From Paenibacillus caui (GTDB lineage: Bacteria; Bacillota; Bacilli; Paenibacillales; Paenibacillaceae), in the NCBI RefSeq assembly GCF_019904135.1, contig NZ_JAIOGQ010000017.1:38102-102101 (forward strand): a stretch of 64,000 nucleotides of DNA, given 5' to 3'. Positions 36,735-45,992 of the stretch are shown here, in pieces. Below the pieces are notes generated by a model. The model ran no database searches. It had not been told where the DNA came from and worked only from the letters and a program-made list of their open reading frames with translations. Each line of letters opens with the position of its first letter. Position 1 is the first letter of the stretch. The position numbers and the translations under genes are program-made.

Positions 36735-38270
36735 TTACCCCCTTTGGGCCTTAGGAGCTCTCTTTGGAACCGGCTTCTTGTTCACCTGAATGCGGTCATT
36801 GGGCATCATGAGGATGAACAAAGCGGCGCATACAGTTGGAATGAGAGCCCACATGAAAGTGTGCGAGATTGAACTTGCCATCGCATCCGTAATTTTGTGC
36901 AGCACTTCTTCGGGAATAAGCTTGCGTTTATCCGGCGATAGCGCTTCGCGGGGATCTCCGAAGGAAGCGGCATTTTGACCTGAACCTGCAAAGGCTGCAG
37001 CCATTTTATCGGTAAAAATGTTGCGCTGAATAATGCCGAATACCGTAACTCCGAGCGTCATGCCGAGCGAGCGCATAAACGTATTGGTTGAAGTGGCCGA
37101 GCCGCGCTGGCGCATTTCGAAGTGATGATTCGCGGCCATATTGAGCGTTGAGAAAGAAAAGCCTGTGCCAATGCCTGTCAGAATGCTGTACATCGTCATC
37201 AGGGTATGCGTCGTATCCGGACTCAGCGTACTCAGCAAGGAAACGCCGGCGATAAATAAGATCACCGAGATCAGCATGATATTCCGGTAAGAGATTTTTG
37301 TGGACAGCATGCCGCCGGCTTGGGCGCCGATCACGGCACCGATCATCATCGGCATCAGAATTAGCCCGGAATTCGTTGCCGAGCCTCCATAAACGCCTTG
37401 AACGAAAATCGGAATGTAAATGGTAGCCACAATAAACACGGAACCGTATAAAAGAGCCACGGCATTGCTTGTTGCAAAGAGGCGCACCCGGAACATGCGG
37501 AAGGAAATGATCGGTTCGGCAGCCGCTCTTTCAATCAGGAGAAAAGCGACCAGCAGAACCGCAAAGCCTGCAAACAAGCCAAGGATGGTTGCGGAATCCC
37601 AGGCATATTGGTTGCCTCCCAGCTCAAGCGCGAACATCAAACAGACTGTTGCCCCGATCAGCGTTATGGCGCCAAACCAGTCAATCTTTTGCTTGGAATG
37701 GGACAAGGATTCTTTGTAGAAAAGGATGATCAGAATGAAAGAAACAATGCCGATCGGCACGTTTATGTAAAATACCCAGTTCCAGCCAAAGCTGTCCGTA
37801 ATAAAAGCGCCGAGAAGCGGGCCGAATATGCTGGACAGCCCGAACACGGCGCCGAACAATCCGGTGGCTTTGCCGCGTGATTCCGGGGGGAACAGGTCGA
37901 AAATAATCGTAAAGGCAATCGGCATAAGCGCGCCGCCGCCGATCCCCTGCAGCGCCCGGAACAAGCTCAGCTGGGTAATGCTGGTCGCGACACCGCAAAG
38001 AATCGAACCGATCATAAAGGCGACCAGGCCGAAAACAAAAAAACGCTTGCGTCCGTACATGTCGGACAGCTTGCCAAAGATAGGGGTGCCGGCCATAACG
38101 GCCACCATGTAGGCAGAGGTTACCCAGATAAACTGCTCCATGCCGCCCAGATCGGAGACGATCGTTCCCATAGCGGTTGTAACGATTGTATTGTCCATCG
38201 ACGCCATCAATAGAGCAAGCAGCAAGCCGATGACTGCCAGCCGGGTATGTTTGGGATTGCTTTGAATCAT
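36735..38270 (-). CDS. DHA2-family MFS multidrug exporter (EmrB/QacA-like)
   Basis: This 511-residue exporter has about 14 membrane segments and the DHA2 motifs LDNTIV-like (ASMDNTIVTTAMGTIVSDL) and GKLSDMYGRKRFFVFG. It exports drugs or toxic compounds with protons. It leads the exporter-padR operon. Two identical 16-bp palindromes precede it at 38286-38328. The start is supported by AAAGGAGC just upstream. The substrate cannot be told from sequence. Confidence 0.93.
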   Translation of the reverse strand: MIQSNPKHTRLAVIGLLLALLMASMDNTIVTTAMGTIVSDLGGMEQFIWVTSAYMVAVMAGTPIFGKLSDMYGRKRFFVFGLVAFMIGSILCGVATSITQLSLFRALQGIGGGALMPIAFTIIFDLFPPESRGKATGLFGAVFGLSSIFGPLLGAFITDSFGWNWVFYINVPIGIVSFILIILFYKESLSHSKQKIDWFGAITLIGATVCLMFALELGGNQYAWDSATILGLFAGFAVLLVAFLLIERAAAEPIISFRMFRVRLFATSNAVALLYGSVFIVATIYIPIFVQGVYGGSATNSGLILMPMMIGAVIGAQAGGMLSTKISYRNIMLISVILFIAGVSLLSTLSPDTTHTLMTMYSILTGIGTGFSFSTLNMAANHHFEMRQRGSATSTNTFMRSLGMTLGVTVFGIIQRNIFTDKMAAAFAGSGQNAASFGDPREALSPDKRKLIPEEVLHKITDAMASSISHTFMWALIPTVCAALFILMMPNDRIQVNKKPVPKRAPKAQRG

Positions 38271-38285
38271 AATTGAAAGCTCCTT

Positions 38286-38328
38286 TATTCAAATTTGAAT
38301 ATGTTATTATTATATTCAAATTTGAATA
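38286..38328. promoter_or_regulatory. Twin palindromic operators of the exporter-padR operon
   Basis: TATTCAAATTTGAATA occurs twice as a perfect palindrome (38286-38301 and 38313-38328), centres 27 bases apart, with an extra half site ATTCAAA at 38331. They lie 16-58 bases before the exporter start. The PadR product is the best candidate binder. Confidence 0.65.
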
Positions 38329-38341
38329 GAATTCAAACCAT

Positions 38342-38382
38342 AAAAAGCTGCTTCCAGATTCAAGTTTCATCTGGAAACAGCT
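38342..38382 (-). terminator. Terminator after the Gfo/Idh gene
   Basis: On the minus strand AGCTGTTTCCAGA pairs with TCTGGAAGCAGCT and is followed by TTTTTA. The roughly 110 bases between it and the gene end are G-rich and hold no gene. Confidence 0.8.
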
Positions 38383-38500
38383 TCTAAAGGGGGGGATTCG
38401 CGGCAGGGCTGTCGGCGGCCTGGCGCGGGATGCACTGGACGTACGACTTGCCGGTCTGCCGGGTTTATCGTCACGTGTTTGTGCCACGGTTTATGGCGGT

Positions 38501-39496
38501 TTAGTCTTGCCCCTTGGTATCCGCGGGATAGACCAATCCAAGCTGCCTTCGCGCTTCATCCATAATTTCGGCAACCGCTATTGTGCAGGCATGCGTGTTA
38601 ACGCCAGATTCGCGGCAGCCTTGACGAATCAATTTCAAAAATTCTGCCGTTTCGTAAGTCATCGTCGGCAAAGCGGTAGGGATGCTGATGTCTTCCTTGC
38701 GGCCATCGCGATAGCGGATATAAACATGGTCGGGCTCGCTGATTTTATCGATAACGATCGAGCCAAGTTCGCCTTGAATTTCGGAAGGAAGCGCGGAATC
38801 GGTGATTTTGGAATACATGACAACGCCGTCCATCTCCGGATAGGTGGCCAGCAGGGAACCTTCACCGTCAACGCCGGATTCCAGCATATACCCCGTCGCC
38901 TTGATCCCGGAAGGTTTGCCAAAAAGGGAAACCATCGGATAGATCCCGTACACGCCAAGGTCCATCAGCGCCCCGTTCGAAAATTCGGGTTTGAATGCGT
39001 TCAGGACATTCCCTTCCTTATAGGCATCGTAGCGCGAAGAATACTGGCAGTAGCTTGCAAAATAACGGCGGACCGGCCCGATTTTGTTCAAATTGTCGCG
39101 GATGATCCGGAAATTGGGCAGCAGCGTTGTTTTGAGGGCTTCCATAAAAACAACCCCGTTTGCCTCAGCCGCCGCAATCATGGACTTAACTTCGCGGACG
39201 TTGGATGCCGCGGGCTTTTCGCAAAGCACGTGCTTGCCGTGGTTCATGCATTCAATAGCCTGCGCGGCGTGGAAAGAGTTTGGGCTTGCAATATAAACAG
39301 CGTCAAGCGTATCGCTCTTCAGCATGGCTGTAAGGTCGGTAAAGGTATGCGGAATATGATGCTTCTCGGCGAAAGCCTGCGCTCTTTCCTGTGTCCGAGA
39401 ATAAACGGCCGACAGTTCAAAACCGTCAGCATCAACGGCGGCTTCGATAAACCGGTCCGTGATCCAGTTGGTTCCAATGACGCCGAATCGAATCAT
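38501..39496 (-). CDS. Gfo/Idh/MocA-family oxidoreductase
   Basis: This 331-residue NAD(P)-dependent sugar or cyclitol dehydrogenase has the N-terminal Rossmann fold GVIGTNWITDRFIEAA, the conserved EKPAASN with the catalytic lysine, and a C-terminal alpha/beta domain. GTNWITDRF differs from the usual GxGxxG but is common in the YrbE/YvaA branch. A strong AAGGAGG precedes the ATG. It is monocistronic; substrate unknown. Confidence 0.9.
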   Translation of the reverse strand: MIRFGVIGTNWITDRFIEAAVDADGFELSAVYSRTQERAQAFAEKHHIPHTFTDLTAMLKSDTLDAVYIASPNSFHAAQAIECMNHGKHVLCEKPAASNVREVKSMIAAAEANGVVFMEALKTTLLPNFRIIRDNLNKIGPVRRYFASYCQYSSRYDAYKEGNVLNAFKPEFSNGALMDLGVYGIYPMVSLFGKPSGIKATGYMLESGVDGEGSLLATYPEMDGVVMYSKITDSALPSEIQGELGSIVIDKISEPDHVYIRYRDGRKEDISIPTALPTMTYETAEFLKLIRQGCRESGVNTHACTIAVAEIMDEARRQLGLVYPADTKGQD

Positions 39497-39638
39497 GTTT
39501 GTTCCTCCTTAAATAAGTCTATTACCATTGTAAACGAATCTGGGAGCATGTAGTCATTATGTCAGTTATAATAGAAGCAGCAGCGAAATGCAACCCTGTT
39601 GGGCGGAGACCTGCGGGGCAGAGTAAGGAATGGTGCAT

Positions 39639-40337
39639 ATGCAAAACATTTTTATCGTAGAGGATGACAGCAAGCTTGCCGCTTTGCTGAGCGGTTATCT
39701 GGAAAAATATGAGTTTAAAGTTGAGCTGGCCGATGATTTCAGCCGGGTACTCGATTCTTTTCTGCAGTCGCGTGCCGATCTGGTGCTGCTCGACGTCAAT
39801 TTGCCCAAATTTGACGGTTACTATTGGTGCAGGCAGATCCGGGCGCATTCCCACTGCCCGATCCTGTTCATATCCGCGCGCGACAGCGGCATGGACCAGG
39901 TAATGGCCCTCGAAAACGGTGCGGATGATTATATTACGAAGCCTTTCCATTATGAAGTTGTGCTTGCCAAAGTGCGAAGCAACCTGCGGAGGGCGTACGG
40001 CCGCTACGCCCAGGCGCCTGAGCGGAGGGTCGAATCGGGCGGACTGCTGTTGTTTCCGGAACGATTTATGATTCAGTATGAAGAACGAACGGCAGAGCTG
40101 ACCCAGAAAGAGGCGGTGCTGTTGGAAGCCTTGATGCAGAAAGCCGGCCGGGTCGTCAGTCGGGGACGGCTGCTTGACCTGATGTGGAAGGACGAGCATT
40201 TCATTGATGATAATACGCTGAACGTTTATATTACGCGTGTGCGCAAAAAGTTGAAGGATCTGGGGGCCGGGGAACTGATCGATACGGTACGCGGAGCGGG
40301 CTATCGGCTAAATGCCTTGGAGGAGGGGCTGATATGA
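39639..40337 (+). CDS. Bce-type response regulator (OmpR family)
   Basis: This 232-residue protein has a receiver domain (IVEDDSKLAALLSGYL, phosphoacceptor Asp in LVLLDVNLP) and an OmpR winged helix (KEAVLLEALMQKAGRVVSRGRL ... NTLNVYITRVRKKLKDL). The start at 39639 follows GTAAGGA. It overlaps the kinase gene by four bases. Together with the kinase and the BceAB-like transporter it forms a peptide-antibiotic sensing module. Confidence 0.92.
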   Translation: MQNIFIVEDDSKLAALLSGYLEKYEFKVELADDFSRVLDSFLQSRADLVLLDVNLPKFDGYYWCRQIRAHSHCPILFISARDSGMDQVMALENGADDYITKPFHYEVVLAKVRSNLRRAYGRYAQAPERRVESGGLLLFPERFMIQYEERTAELTQKEAVLLEALMQKAGRVVSRGRLLDLMWKDEHFIDDNTLNVYITRVRKKLKDLGAGELIDTVRGAGYRLNALEEGLI

Positions 40338-41338
40338 CCCTCTTCTGGAAGGATCAGCGCCCGCTCCTTGCATTCTACGCGGTTCAAATCATTCTGGTTT
40401 CGCTTTTGTACTGGTCGGTCTCCGATCATGTCTCCTGGAGCATTATTCTCTATGGCGTGCTGCTGAGCCTCGCCGTACTGGCGGTTTATCTGATTTACCG
40501 GTATATCCAGTACCGGAAGCTCTATCAAAGCCTTGATCCGGACGCGGTCAGGACCGTCTCGGACATGATCCAGCCTTTGGGGGAAGCTCCGCTGCCCGAA
40601 GCGTTCCACCAATTGCTGCTGGGCTATGACCGGCTTCGGCGGGATGAGCTGCAGGATTACCGCGACCGGATGGACCGGCACATCGTCTTCATGAACCGCT
40701 GGGTGCATCAAATGAAGACACCGTTGTCCGTCATCCAGCTCACGATTCAGGACATGGAGGATGAGCCGTTGTCGGACAGTATCCAGGAAGAGCTGGAACG
40801 GCTGAGAAGAGGACTGGAAATGGTCATTTACACTTCCAGGCTTGAGAAGATTGAGGACGATTTCACGGTGACGCGGACGATATTGCGCCAGGCGGTGAGC
40901 GAGAGCATCGCGGAGAACCGGAATCTGTTCATCCGCAAGGGCATCGTGCCCGATTTGCGGGTGGACTCCCGGACGGCCGTCTATACAGACGCCAAATGGC
41001 TCCGGTTCATGCTGGCCCAACTGCTCGTGAACGCCGTAAATTACTCCGAAGGGCCGGGCAAAAAAGTGACCCTGTCCGCTTACCCTTTAGGCAGCAAAAC
41101 GATTCTGGAGATCCGCGATCAAGGCATCGGCATCGCCAAAGAGGATTTGAAGCGGGTATTCCATCCTTATTTTACGGGGGAACGGGGCAGGCAGTATCAT
41201 GAGTCCACCGGAATGGGGCTGTATCTGGTCCGGGAAACCTGTGAGCGTCTCGGCCACGATGTGCGGATTAGCTCCGAGCCGGGCGAAGGGACGAGCTTGA
41301 AGCTGGTCTTTCAGACGGCCCCGGAAGCTTCTTCGTAA
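40334..41338 (+). CDS. Bce-type intramembrane-sensing histidine kinase
   Basis: This 334-residue kinase has two membrane segments joined by only a few residues (LLAFYAVQIILVSLLYWSV, then WSIILYGVLLSLAVLAVYLIY), so it has no real sensor domain. A short dimerisation helix with His in WVHQMKTPLSVIQ and a catalytic domain with EIRDQGIGI and GMGLYLVRETCERLGH follow. BceS-type kinases are switched on by the flux of their ABC transporter, not by direct ligand binding. Its start overlaps the regulator gene (ATGA). Confidence 0.93.
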   Translation: MTLFWKDQRPLLAFYAVQIILVSLLYWSVSDHVSWSIILYGVLLSLAVLAVYLIYRYIQYRKLYQSLDPDAVRTVSDMIQPLGEAPLPEAFHQLLLGYDRLRRDELQDYRDRMDRHIVFMNRWVHQMKTPLSVIQLTIQDMEDEPLSDSIQEELERLRRGLEMVIYTSRLEKIEDDFTVTRTILRQAVSESIAENRNLFIRKGIVPDLRVDSRTAVYTDAKWLRFMLAQLLVNAVNYSEGPGKKVTLSAYPLGSKTILEIRDQGIGIAKEDLKRVFHPYFTGERGRQYHESTGMGLYLVRETCERLGHDVRISSEPGEGTSLKLVFQTAPEASS

Positions 41339-41408
41339 AGATAAAAGCACACAAAAGCGGGAGCCTTGCGCTACGTTTATTGCGTGCTTTTTAAGCATAG
41401 GGGAACAC

Positions 41409-41438
41409 AACCTTAAATCCCTTGTAAGAAAACCTTAA
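41409..41438 (+). promoter_or_regulatory. Direct repeats in the BceA-like gene promoter region
   Basis: AACCTTAA occurs at 41409-41416 and again at 41431-41438, exactly 22 bases (two helical turns) apart, the layout of OmpR-type regulator sites. TTGATG at 41445 may be part of a promoter. Binding by the neighbouring response regulator is inferred. Confidence 0.45.
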
Positions 41439-41561
41439 GATAAATTGATGGCAGCAGGCCATGCGGCCCTGTACATTTATAGACGAGGAGCGGCGTGAAA
41501 GACAGACGCTTAAGCTTGCAAGCTGTCAGATCAGATCTGTAAGGAGAGGAATGAACATAAA

Positions 41562-42332
41562 GTGGATGTTTTGCAAATTAAAGGCTTGAGTAAAGTGTAC
41601 AACGGCAAGGTTGCGACCCAAGCGCTTACGGATATTCACCTGACCATCCAGCAGGGGGAGTTTGTAGGCATTATGGGACCGTCCGGCAGCGGAAAAACAA
41701 CTCTGCTGAATATGGTGTCGACGATCGACGAACCGAGTTCGGGCGAGGTGTACATAAACGGAAAAAATCCGTATTTGATGAAAAGAAAGGAACTGGCCCT
41801 GTTTCGCCGCCGGGAGCTAGGCTTCGTCTTTCAGGATTTCAACCTGCTGGATACGCTCACCGTTGCCGAAAATATTGTCCTGCCCCTGACCCTGGACAGC
41901 CGAAGGTTGAAGGACATGGACCGGCTGCTGAAGCGTGTGGCGGGGCGCCTGAATATTACGGATATTCTGAACAAACGGACCTATGAAATATCTGGCGGGC
42001 AGCGCCAGAGAACAGCCATTGCCAGAGCGATGATTACATCCCCGTCCATCGTGCTCGCCGATGAGCCTACCGGGGCGCTGGATTCCAATTCCTCGCGGAT
42101 TGTGATGGAATCACTGGAAAATATAAACCGGGAGGAAGGGGCGACGCTGATGCTGGTCACGCATGACCCGCTTGCAGCCAGCTACTGCCACCGGATCGTG
42201 TTTATCAAAGACGGCAAGCTTGCCGCCGAAATTCATCGCGGAGACAGCCGGCAGGCGTTCTTCCAGCGGATTATCGATACGTTGTCGTTTTGGGGAGGGA
42301 ATTCGAATGAGCTTTCCGCGATTCGCGTTTAA
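41562..42332 (+). CDS. Bce-type ABC transporter ATPase
   Basis: This 256-residue MacB/BceA-type ATPase has Walker A GPSGSGKTT, FVFQDFNLLDTLT, signature ISGGQRQRTAIARA and Walker B IVLADEPTGALDS. It starts with GTG; AAGGAGAGG lies about 12 bases upstream, longer than usual. The 3' end overlaps the permease gene by 26 bases. In Bacillus such transporters remove bacitracin or lantibiotics from their membrane target. Confidence 0.93.
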   Translation: MDVLQIKGLSKVYNGKVATQALTDIHLTIQQGEFVGIMGPSGSGKTTLLNMVSTIDEPSSGEVYINGKNPYLMKRKELALFRRRELGFVFQDFNLLDTLTVAENIVLPLTLDSRRLKDMDRLLKRVAGRLNITDILNKRTYEISGGQRQRTAIARAMITSPSIVLADEPTGALDSNSSRIVMESLENINREEGATLMLVTHDPLAASYCHRIVFIKDGKLAAEIHRGDSRQAFFQRIIDTLSFWGGNSNELSAIRV

Positions 42333-44238
42333 CAATATCAGGCGGAACGCGCGCGCTTATTTCGCCTACTTCCTCAGCAGCGCCATAATGGTGATGATTT
42401 TCTTTTGCTACGCCGTATTCAGCTACCACCCCGATGTGCAGAGCATTGAGATGGGGGGACGGACGGCAACGGCGATGCAGGTAGCCTCCTACATCGTCTA
42501 TATATTCGCTTTTTTCTTTGTGCTGTACTCCATCAGCGTCTTCTTGAAATCGCGAAACCGCGAATTCGGGATACTGACGATTCTGGGAGCCAGAGCGGGA
42601 CAAATCAACCGGCTTATTTTTCTGGAAAATATGCTGATCGGCCTTTTCGCGATTATCGTCGGCCTGGCTTCAGGCCTGCTGCTGTCGAAATTGTTCCTGC
42701 TGCTCAGCACGAAGATCATCGGCGTTGACAACTTGCCTTTCTACTGGCCCGTAAAAGCCGCGGGAATCACGATCGTCGCCTTTTTTCTGTTGTTTCTGGC
42801 GATCTCCTTGTTCACGCTGCTCTTCATCCGTAAGAATAATGTGCTTGAACTGCTGAAGGGAAGCAGCAAGCCGAAAAAGGAACCCAAAGTATCCGCTCTC
42901 CTGTCATTGCTGGGCATCGCTCTGCTCGCTGCCGGCTATTTGGCGCTCAATTTAAAGACGATTAGCAGCCCTTCTATTATTATTGCAGCGGTAACCGGCA
43001 TTGCAGGTACGTACTTTTTCTACTCCCAGCTTTCCGTTCTGCTGACACGGCTGATCAAGCGAAACCGGAGACTGACCTGGAAAGGGACAAATCTGCTCTG
43101 GATTTCGGAAATGAGCTACAAGCTTAAGGACAATTCCCGCATTTTGTTTTTGATTACCGTGGTGACGGCTCTGGCAAGCATGAGTTCGGCGCTGGTGCTC
43201 GGAGTCGATCAGTCGAACCGGGATTCATTCAAAAGCAATCCGTTCGCTTTCACGTATACGGTTTTCAAGAATCCACCCGGAGAACCCGATGTAGCCCCGA
43301 TTCGGAAAGAACTGGAGAGTCAGGGCGTCCAGTACCGGCAATTAAAAGTGACTATGCTGTCTGAATCCATGTTGTTTGGAGACAGGTATTTAGTAGTGAA
43401 CATTGTTTCGGCCAGCCAGTACAGATCGATCGCCGAATTGCTGCACTGGGAGGGTTTGCCCGAGCTGACGGATCATGATGCCGTAATGACGTATTCGAAA
43501 AATACGGAAGGATTAAGCCGCTACAAGGTTGGCGAATCCATAAAAATCGGCAGTGAGCCGGCCGCGGCGGCGTTTGAAATCAAGAAGGTTGTCCAATCGG
43601 ATCAAGTTGTAACGGGCTCGCCCGCTCTGGTGGCCGTAAATGATGAAGTTTTCTCCAGGCTGAATCAGGACAACAGGTGGCTGATCTATTGGTATTACGT
43701 GCCGGAGTGGAATAAACATCTGCCCGGGACGCGCAGTCCGGAGAGCATAGCCGGCAACAATCTGGAGAAGTGGCAGAGAAGTCTGGCTAACGGAGGCGGC
43801 GAAGGCGTTAGTGCTTATCTTTCAGCCCGAGCTAACCTTTATTTAGAAACCAAGCAAGGGACATCCTTGTTTACGTTTATCGGCGTGTTTGTCGCTTTAA
43901 TCTTCTCGCTCTCATCCGCAAGCTTTCTGTATTTCAAACTTCATTCGGAGCTGGAGGAAGCTGGCCGAATGTATTATGCGCTGTCCAAAATTGGACTTGG
44001 CGTAAGGGAGATGCGCACGGCGGCGTCGCGTCAGATTGCGATTTTGTTCTTTGTTCCGATCATCATCTCGGCGGTTCAAACCCTGGTCGTGGTCAGACCG
44101 ATTCTGGAGGAAATGGACATTACAAGAGTAGTCGTTCCCGTACTGCTGACTTTCGCTGGCTTTTTGGCGGCGCAAATCGTCTTTTTCCTGATTGTCCGGA
44201 CGAAATACGTCCATTCGCTTAAGAAAATCATGGTATAG
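42307..44238 (+). CDS. Bce-type ABC transporter permease
   Basis: This 643-residue permease has about ten membrane segments with a large extracellular domain of about 200 residues between segments 7 and 8 (from SNRDSFKSNPFAFTY to the segment around FIGVFVALIFSLSSASF). It belongs to the BceB family. The N-terminus MSFPRFAFNNIRRNARAYFAYF is the family hallmark. The start at 42307 follows GGGGAGGG. The extracellular domain carries drug specificity in relatives; its sequence does not identify the drug. Confidence 0.93.
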   Translation: MSFPRFAFNNIRRNARAYFAYFLSSAIMVMIFFCYAVFSYHPDVQSIEMGGRTATAMQVASYIVYIFAFFFVLYSISVFLKSRNREFGILTILGARAGQINRLIFLENMLIGLFAIIVGLASGLLLSKLFLLLSTKIIGVDNLPFYWPVKAAGITIVAFFLLFLAISLFTLLFIRKNNVLELLKGSSKPKKEPKVSALLSLLGIALLAAGYLALNLKTISSPSIIIAAVTGIAGTYFFYSQLSVLLTRLIKRNRRLTWKGTNLLWISEMSYKLKDNSRILFLITVVTALASMSSALVLGVDQSNRDSFKSNPFAFTYTVFKNPPGEPDVAPIRKELESQGVQYRQLKVTMLSESMLFGDRYLVVNIVSASQYRSIAELLHWEGLPELTDHDAVMTYSKNTEGLSRYKVGESIKIGSEPAAAAFEIKKVVQSDQVVTGSPALVAVNDEVFSRLNQDNRWLIYWYYVPEWNKHLPGTRSPESIAGNNLEKWQRSLANGGGEGVSAYLSARANLYLETKQGTSLFTFIGVFVALIFSLSSASFLYFKLHSELEEAGRMYYALSKIGLGVREMRTAASRQIAILFFVPIIISAVQTLVVVRPILEEMDITRVVVPVLLTFAGFLAAQIVFFLIVRTKYVHSLKKIMV

Positions 44239-44318
44239 CCCAAAGAAAAAAAGATTGCCACAAAAAAGCAGCCCATAGTTCGATCAAGCAGAAAATTCAT
44301 AATAACTTTAATCAAAGC

Positions 44319-44366
44319 GGCGATCTGCTCACGGTATTCATACCAGAGGCAGGTCGCCATTTTTTA
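44319..44366 (+). terminator. Terminator after the Bce-type operon
   Basis: GGCGATCTGC pairs with GCAGGTCGCC (one wobble) around a small inner stem (GGT/ACC), followed by ATTTTTT. Confidence 0.8.
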
Positions 44367-44381
44367 CTGGAAGCTTCTACC

Positions 44382-45392
44382 TCAAATCGCCCACCGCAGA
44401 ATCAGCCCGGCCTGGGAGAGCCCACCGCCGAAGCCGTACAGCAGCAGCAAATTTCCTTTCCGAATCCGGCCATCCGAAACGGCTGCATCCAGCGCGATCG
44501 GAATGGACGCCGCCGAGGTGTTTCCGGTCAGCTTCAGCGTTGTTATAGTCTTCTCCAGTGGAATGCCGGTTCGCTCACTTACGGCATCTATAATTCGCAT
44601 GTTCGGATTGTGCGGAATAAACCAGTCTAAATCTGAAACGGTGAAGCCGCTTTGATCCAGAAACTGCTGAATCCCCTCCGGCACCCGGCTGATTGCCCAG
44701 CGGAATACGGCTCTGCCGTTCTGCACAATATACCCGTTTTGCTTAATCGGACTTGCGCCAATGGAAGGAGATAAACTGGAACGGTACAGGTGGTGCCCTT
44801 CCCCGCCATCGGTCAAGGAGATGGCATCCAGAAAGGAAGGTTCATCTCCCGGAAGCCCTGCTTCAACAAGAACAGCTCCCGCGCCGTCACCGAACAAAAT
44901 GCAGGTGGTGCGGTCAGTATAATCGGTAATTTTGGAAAGGGTCTCTGCGCCGATGACCAGAATTTTGCGGTGCGAACCTGCGGCAATCAATCCTCCGGCA
45001 AGCTGCAGAGCAGCCGCAAAACCAGCGCAGGCAGCCTGGACGTCAATAGCGCCGCAGTTGTCTATTCCAAACTCTGCCTGAACACGAGCAGCCATCTGGG
45101 GAAAGAACGTATCGGGAGTGGTAGTCGCCACGATAATATAATCAACGTCACCGAGCTGGACATCGTATTTGGCAACCAAATTTCTCACGGCTGCAAAACA
45201 TAAATCACTGCAATATTCATCCTCTGCGGCAATTCTCCGCTCGCTGATTCCTGTACGCTGCACAATCCATTCATCTGAGGTCTCCACGATTTGTTCCAAA
45301 TCCTGATTCGTTAATATGCGTTGCGGCAGGTAAGAACCAACGGCCGTGATGCGCGCGGCGGTTCGATACGAATGTTTGTTAAGTGTAATCAC
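44382..45392 (-). CDS. fabH: 3-oxoacyl-ACP synthase III (FabH)
   Basis: This 336-residue protein starts fatty acid synthesis by condensing acyl-CoA with malonyl-ACP. The catalytic triad is visible: Cys in DVQAACAGF, His in WFIPHNPNMR, Asn in LTGNTSAAS. The C-terminal glycine-rich GFGGGLSQAGLILRW is typical. A GTG start at 45392 is chosen because CAGGAGGCG precedes it. It stands alone, as Bacillus fabHB does. A FapR-type operator lies in its upstream region. Confidence 0.95.
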   Translation of the reverse strand: MITLNKHSYRTAARITAVGSYLPQRILTNQDLEQIVETSDEWIVQRTGISERRIAAEDEYCSDLCFAAVRNLVAKYDVQLGDVDYIIVATTTPDTFFPQMAARVQAEFGIDNCGAIDVQAACAGFAAALQLAGGLIAAGSHRKILVIGAETLSKITDYTDRTTCILFGDGAGAVLVEAGLPGDEPSFLDAISLTDGGEGHHLYRSSLSPSIGASPIKQNGYIVQNGRAVFRWAISRVPEGIQQFLDQSGFTVSDLDWFIPHNPNMRIIDAVSERTGIPLEKTITTLKLTGNTSAASIPIALDAAVSDGRIRKGNLLLLYGFGGGLSQAGLILRWAI

Positions 45393-45438
45393 AGTAGAAC
45401 GCCTCCTGTCGGAACAAAAATTTGAGTTCGTCACAAAT

Positions 45439-45455
45439 TTAGAACCTGGTACTAA
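45439..45455. promoter_or_regulatory. FapR-type operator upstream of fabH
   Basis: TTAGAACCTGGTACTAA agrees closely with the FapR palindrome of Bacillus, as I recall it (TTAGTACCTnnTACTAA), differing at one fixed position. It lies next to an AT-rich -10-like sequence, the expected place for a repressor controlled by malonyl-CoA. The fapR gene is not in the window. Confidence 0.6.
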
Positions 45456-45580
45456 AACCAGATAACAATAATATAGCTTTTGCGAAGTCGTTCGTCAATG
45501 GCCGGGAGTTTAGTTCGTCCGAATGAAAGTTAAATTTGTCATATTTTTTTGGCCATAGGCTTGCTTAAAATAATAAAGTC

Positions 45581-45612
45581 AAATATTCAAATCATTGAAG
45601 ATTCAATATTTT
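45581..45612 (+). promoter_or_regulatory. Palindromic operator before the arsR-sulP operon
   Basis: An imperfect inverted repeat (AAATATTCAAATC against GATTCAATATTTT) centres on TTCAA-ATCA-TTGAA. It ends just before the ArsR ribosome binding site and is the likely self-binding site of the ArsR-type repressor. Confidence 0.5.
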
Positions 45613-45632
45613 AGAGAGGGGCTGAACCTGAA

Positions 45633-45962
45633 GTGGATCGTAATATTCATCAGTTTAAGGCCGAATTCTTCAAGGCGCTTGCCCATCCGATGCGGATTCG
45701 CATACTCGAAGTACTAAGTGAAGGGGAAAGGAATGTTAATGAACTGCAGGCCATTCTGGGGTCCGAAGGTTCTGCGGTTTCCCAGCAGCTGGCCGTGCTC
45801 CGTTCAAAAAATTTGGTGAGCACCGTCAAGGAGGGAACAACGGTCGTATACTCCTTGCGCGATCCGCTGATCAAGGAGCTTCTGGCTGTAGCCAAGCAGA
45901 TTTTTAACAATCATTTGGTGGAAGCCATATCGGTTCTGGAAGTCATACAGAAACAGAACTAA
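45633..45962 (+). CDS. ArsR/SmtB-family repressor
   Basis: This 109-residue winged helix-turn-helix protein has the ArsR pattern AEFFKALAHPMRIRILEVLS...GSEGSAVSQQLAVLRSKNLVSTVKEG. It contains no cysteine, so it lacks the usual alpha-3 cysteine metal site, although the histidines might bind something. It starts with GTG, after AGAGAGGGG. The SulP gene follows 30 bases later in an operon. Such ArsR-SulP pairs occur in Bacillales; the signal is unknown. Confidence 0.88.
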   Translation: MDRNIHQFKAEFFKALAHPMRIRILEVLSEGERNVNELQAILGSEGSAVSQQLAVLRSKNLVSTVKEGTTVVYSLRDPLIKELLAVAKQIFNNHLVEAISVLEVIQKQN

Positions 45963-45992
45963 AAGAATAGAAAAGTAAAGAAGGGTTTATTG

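Noticed and set aside
38507..39553. 348-codon open frame on the plus strand
   Set aside because: Antisense to the Gfo/Idh gene; no start signal or domain.
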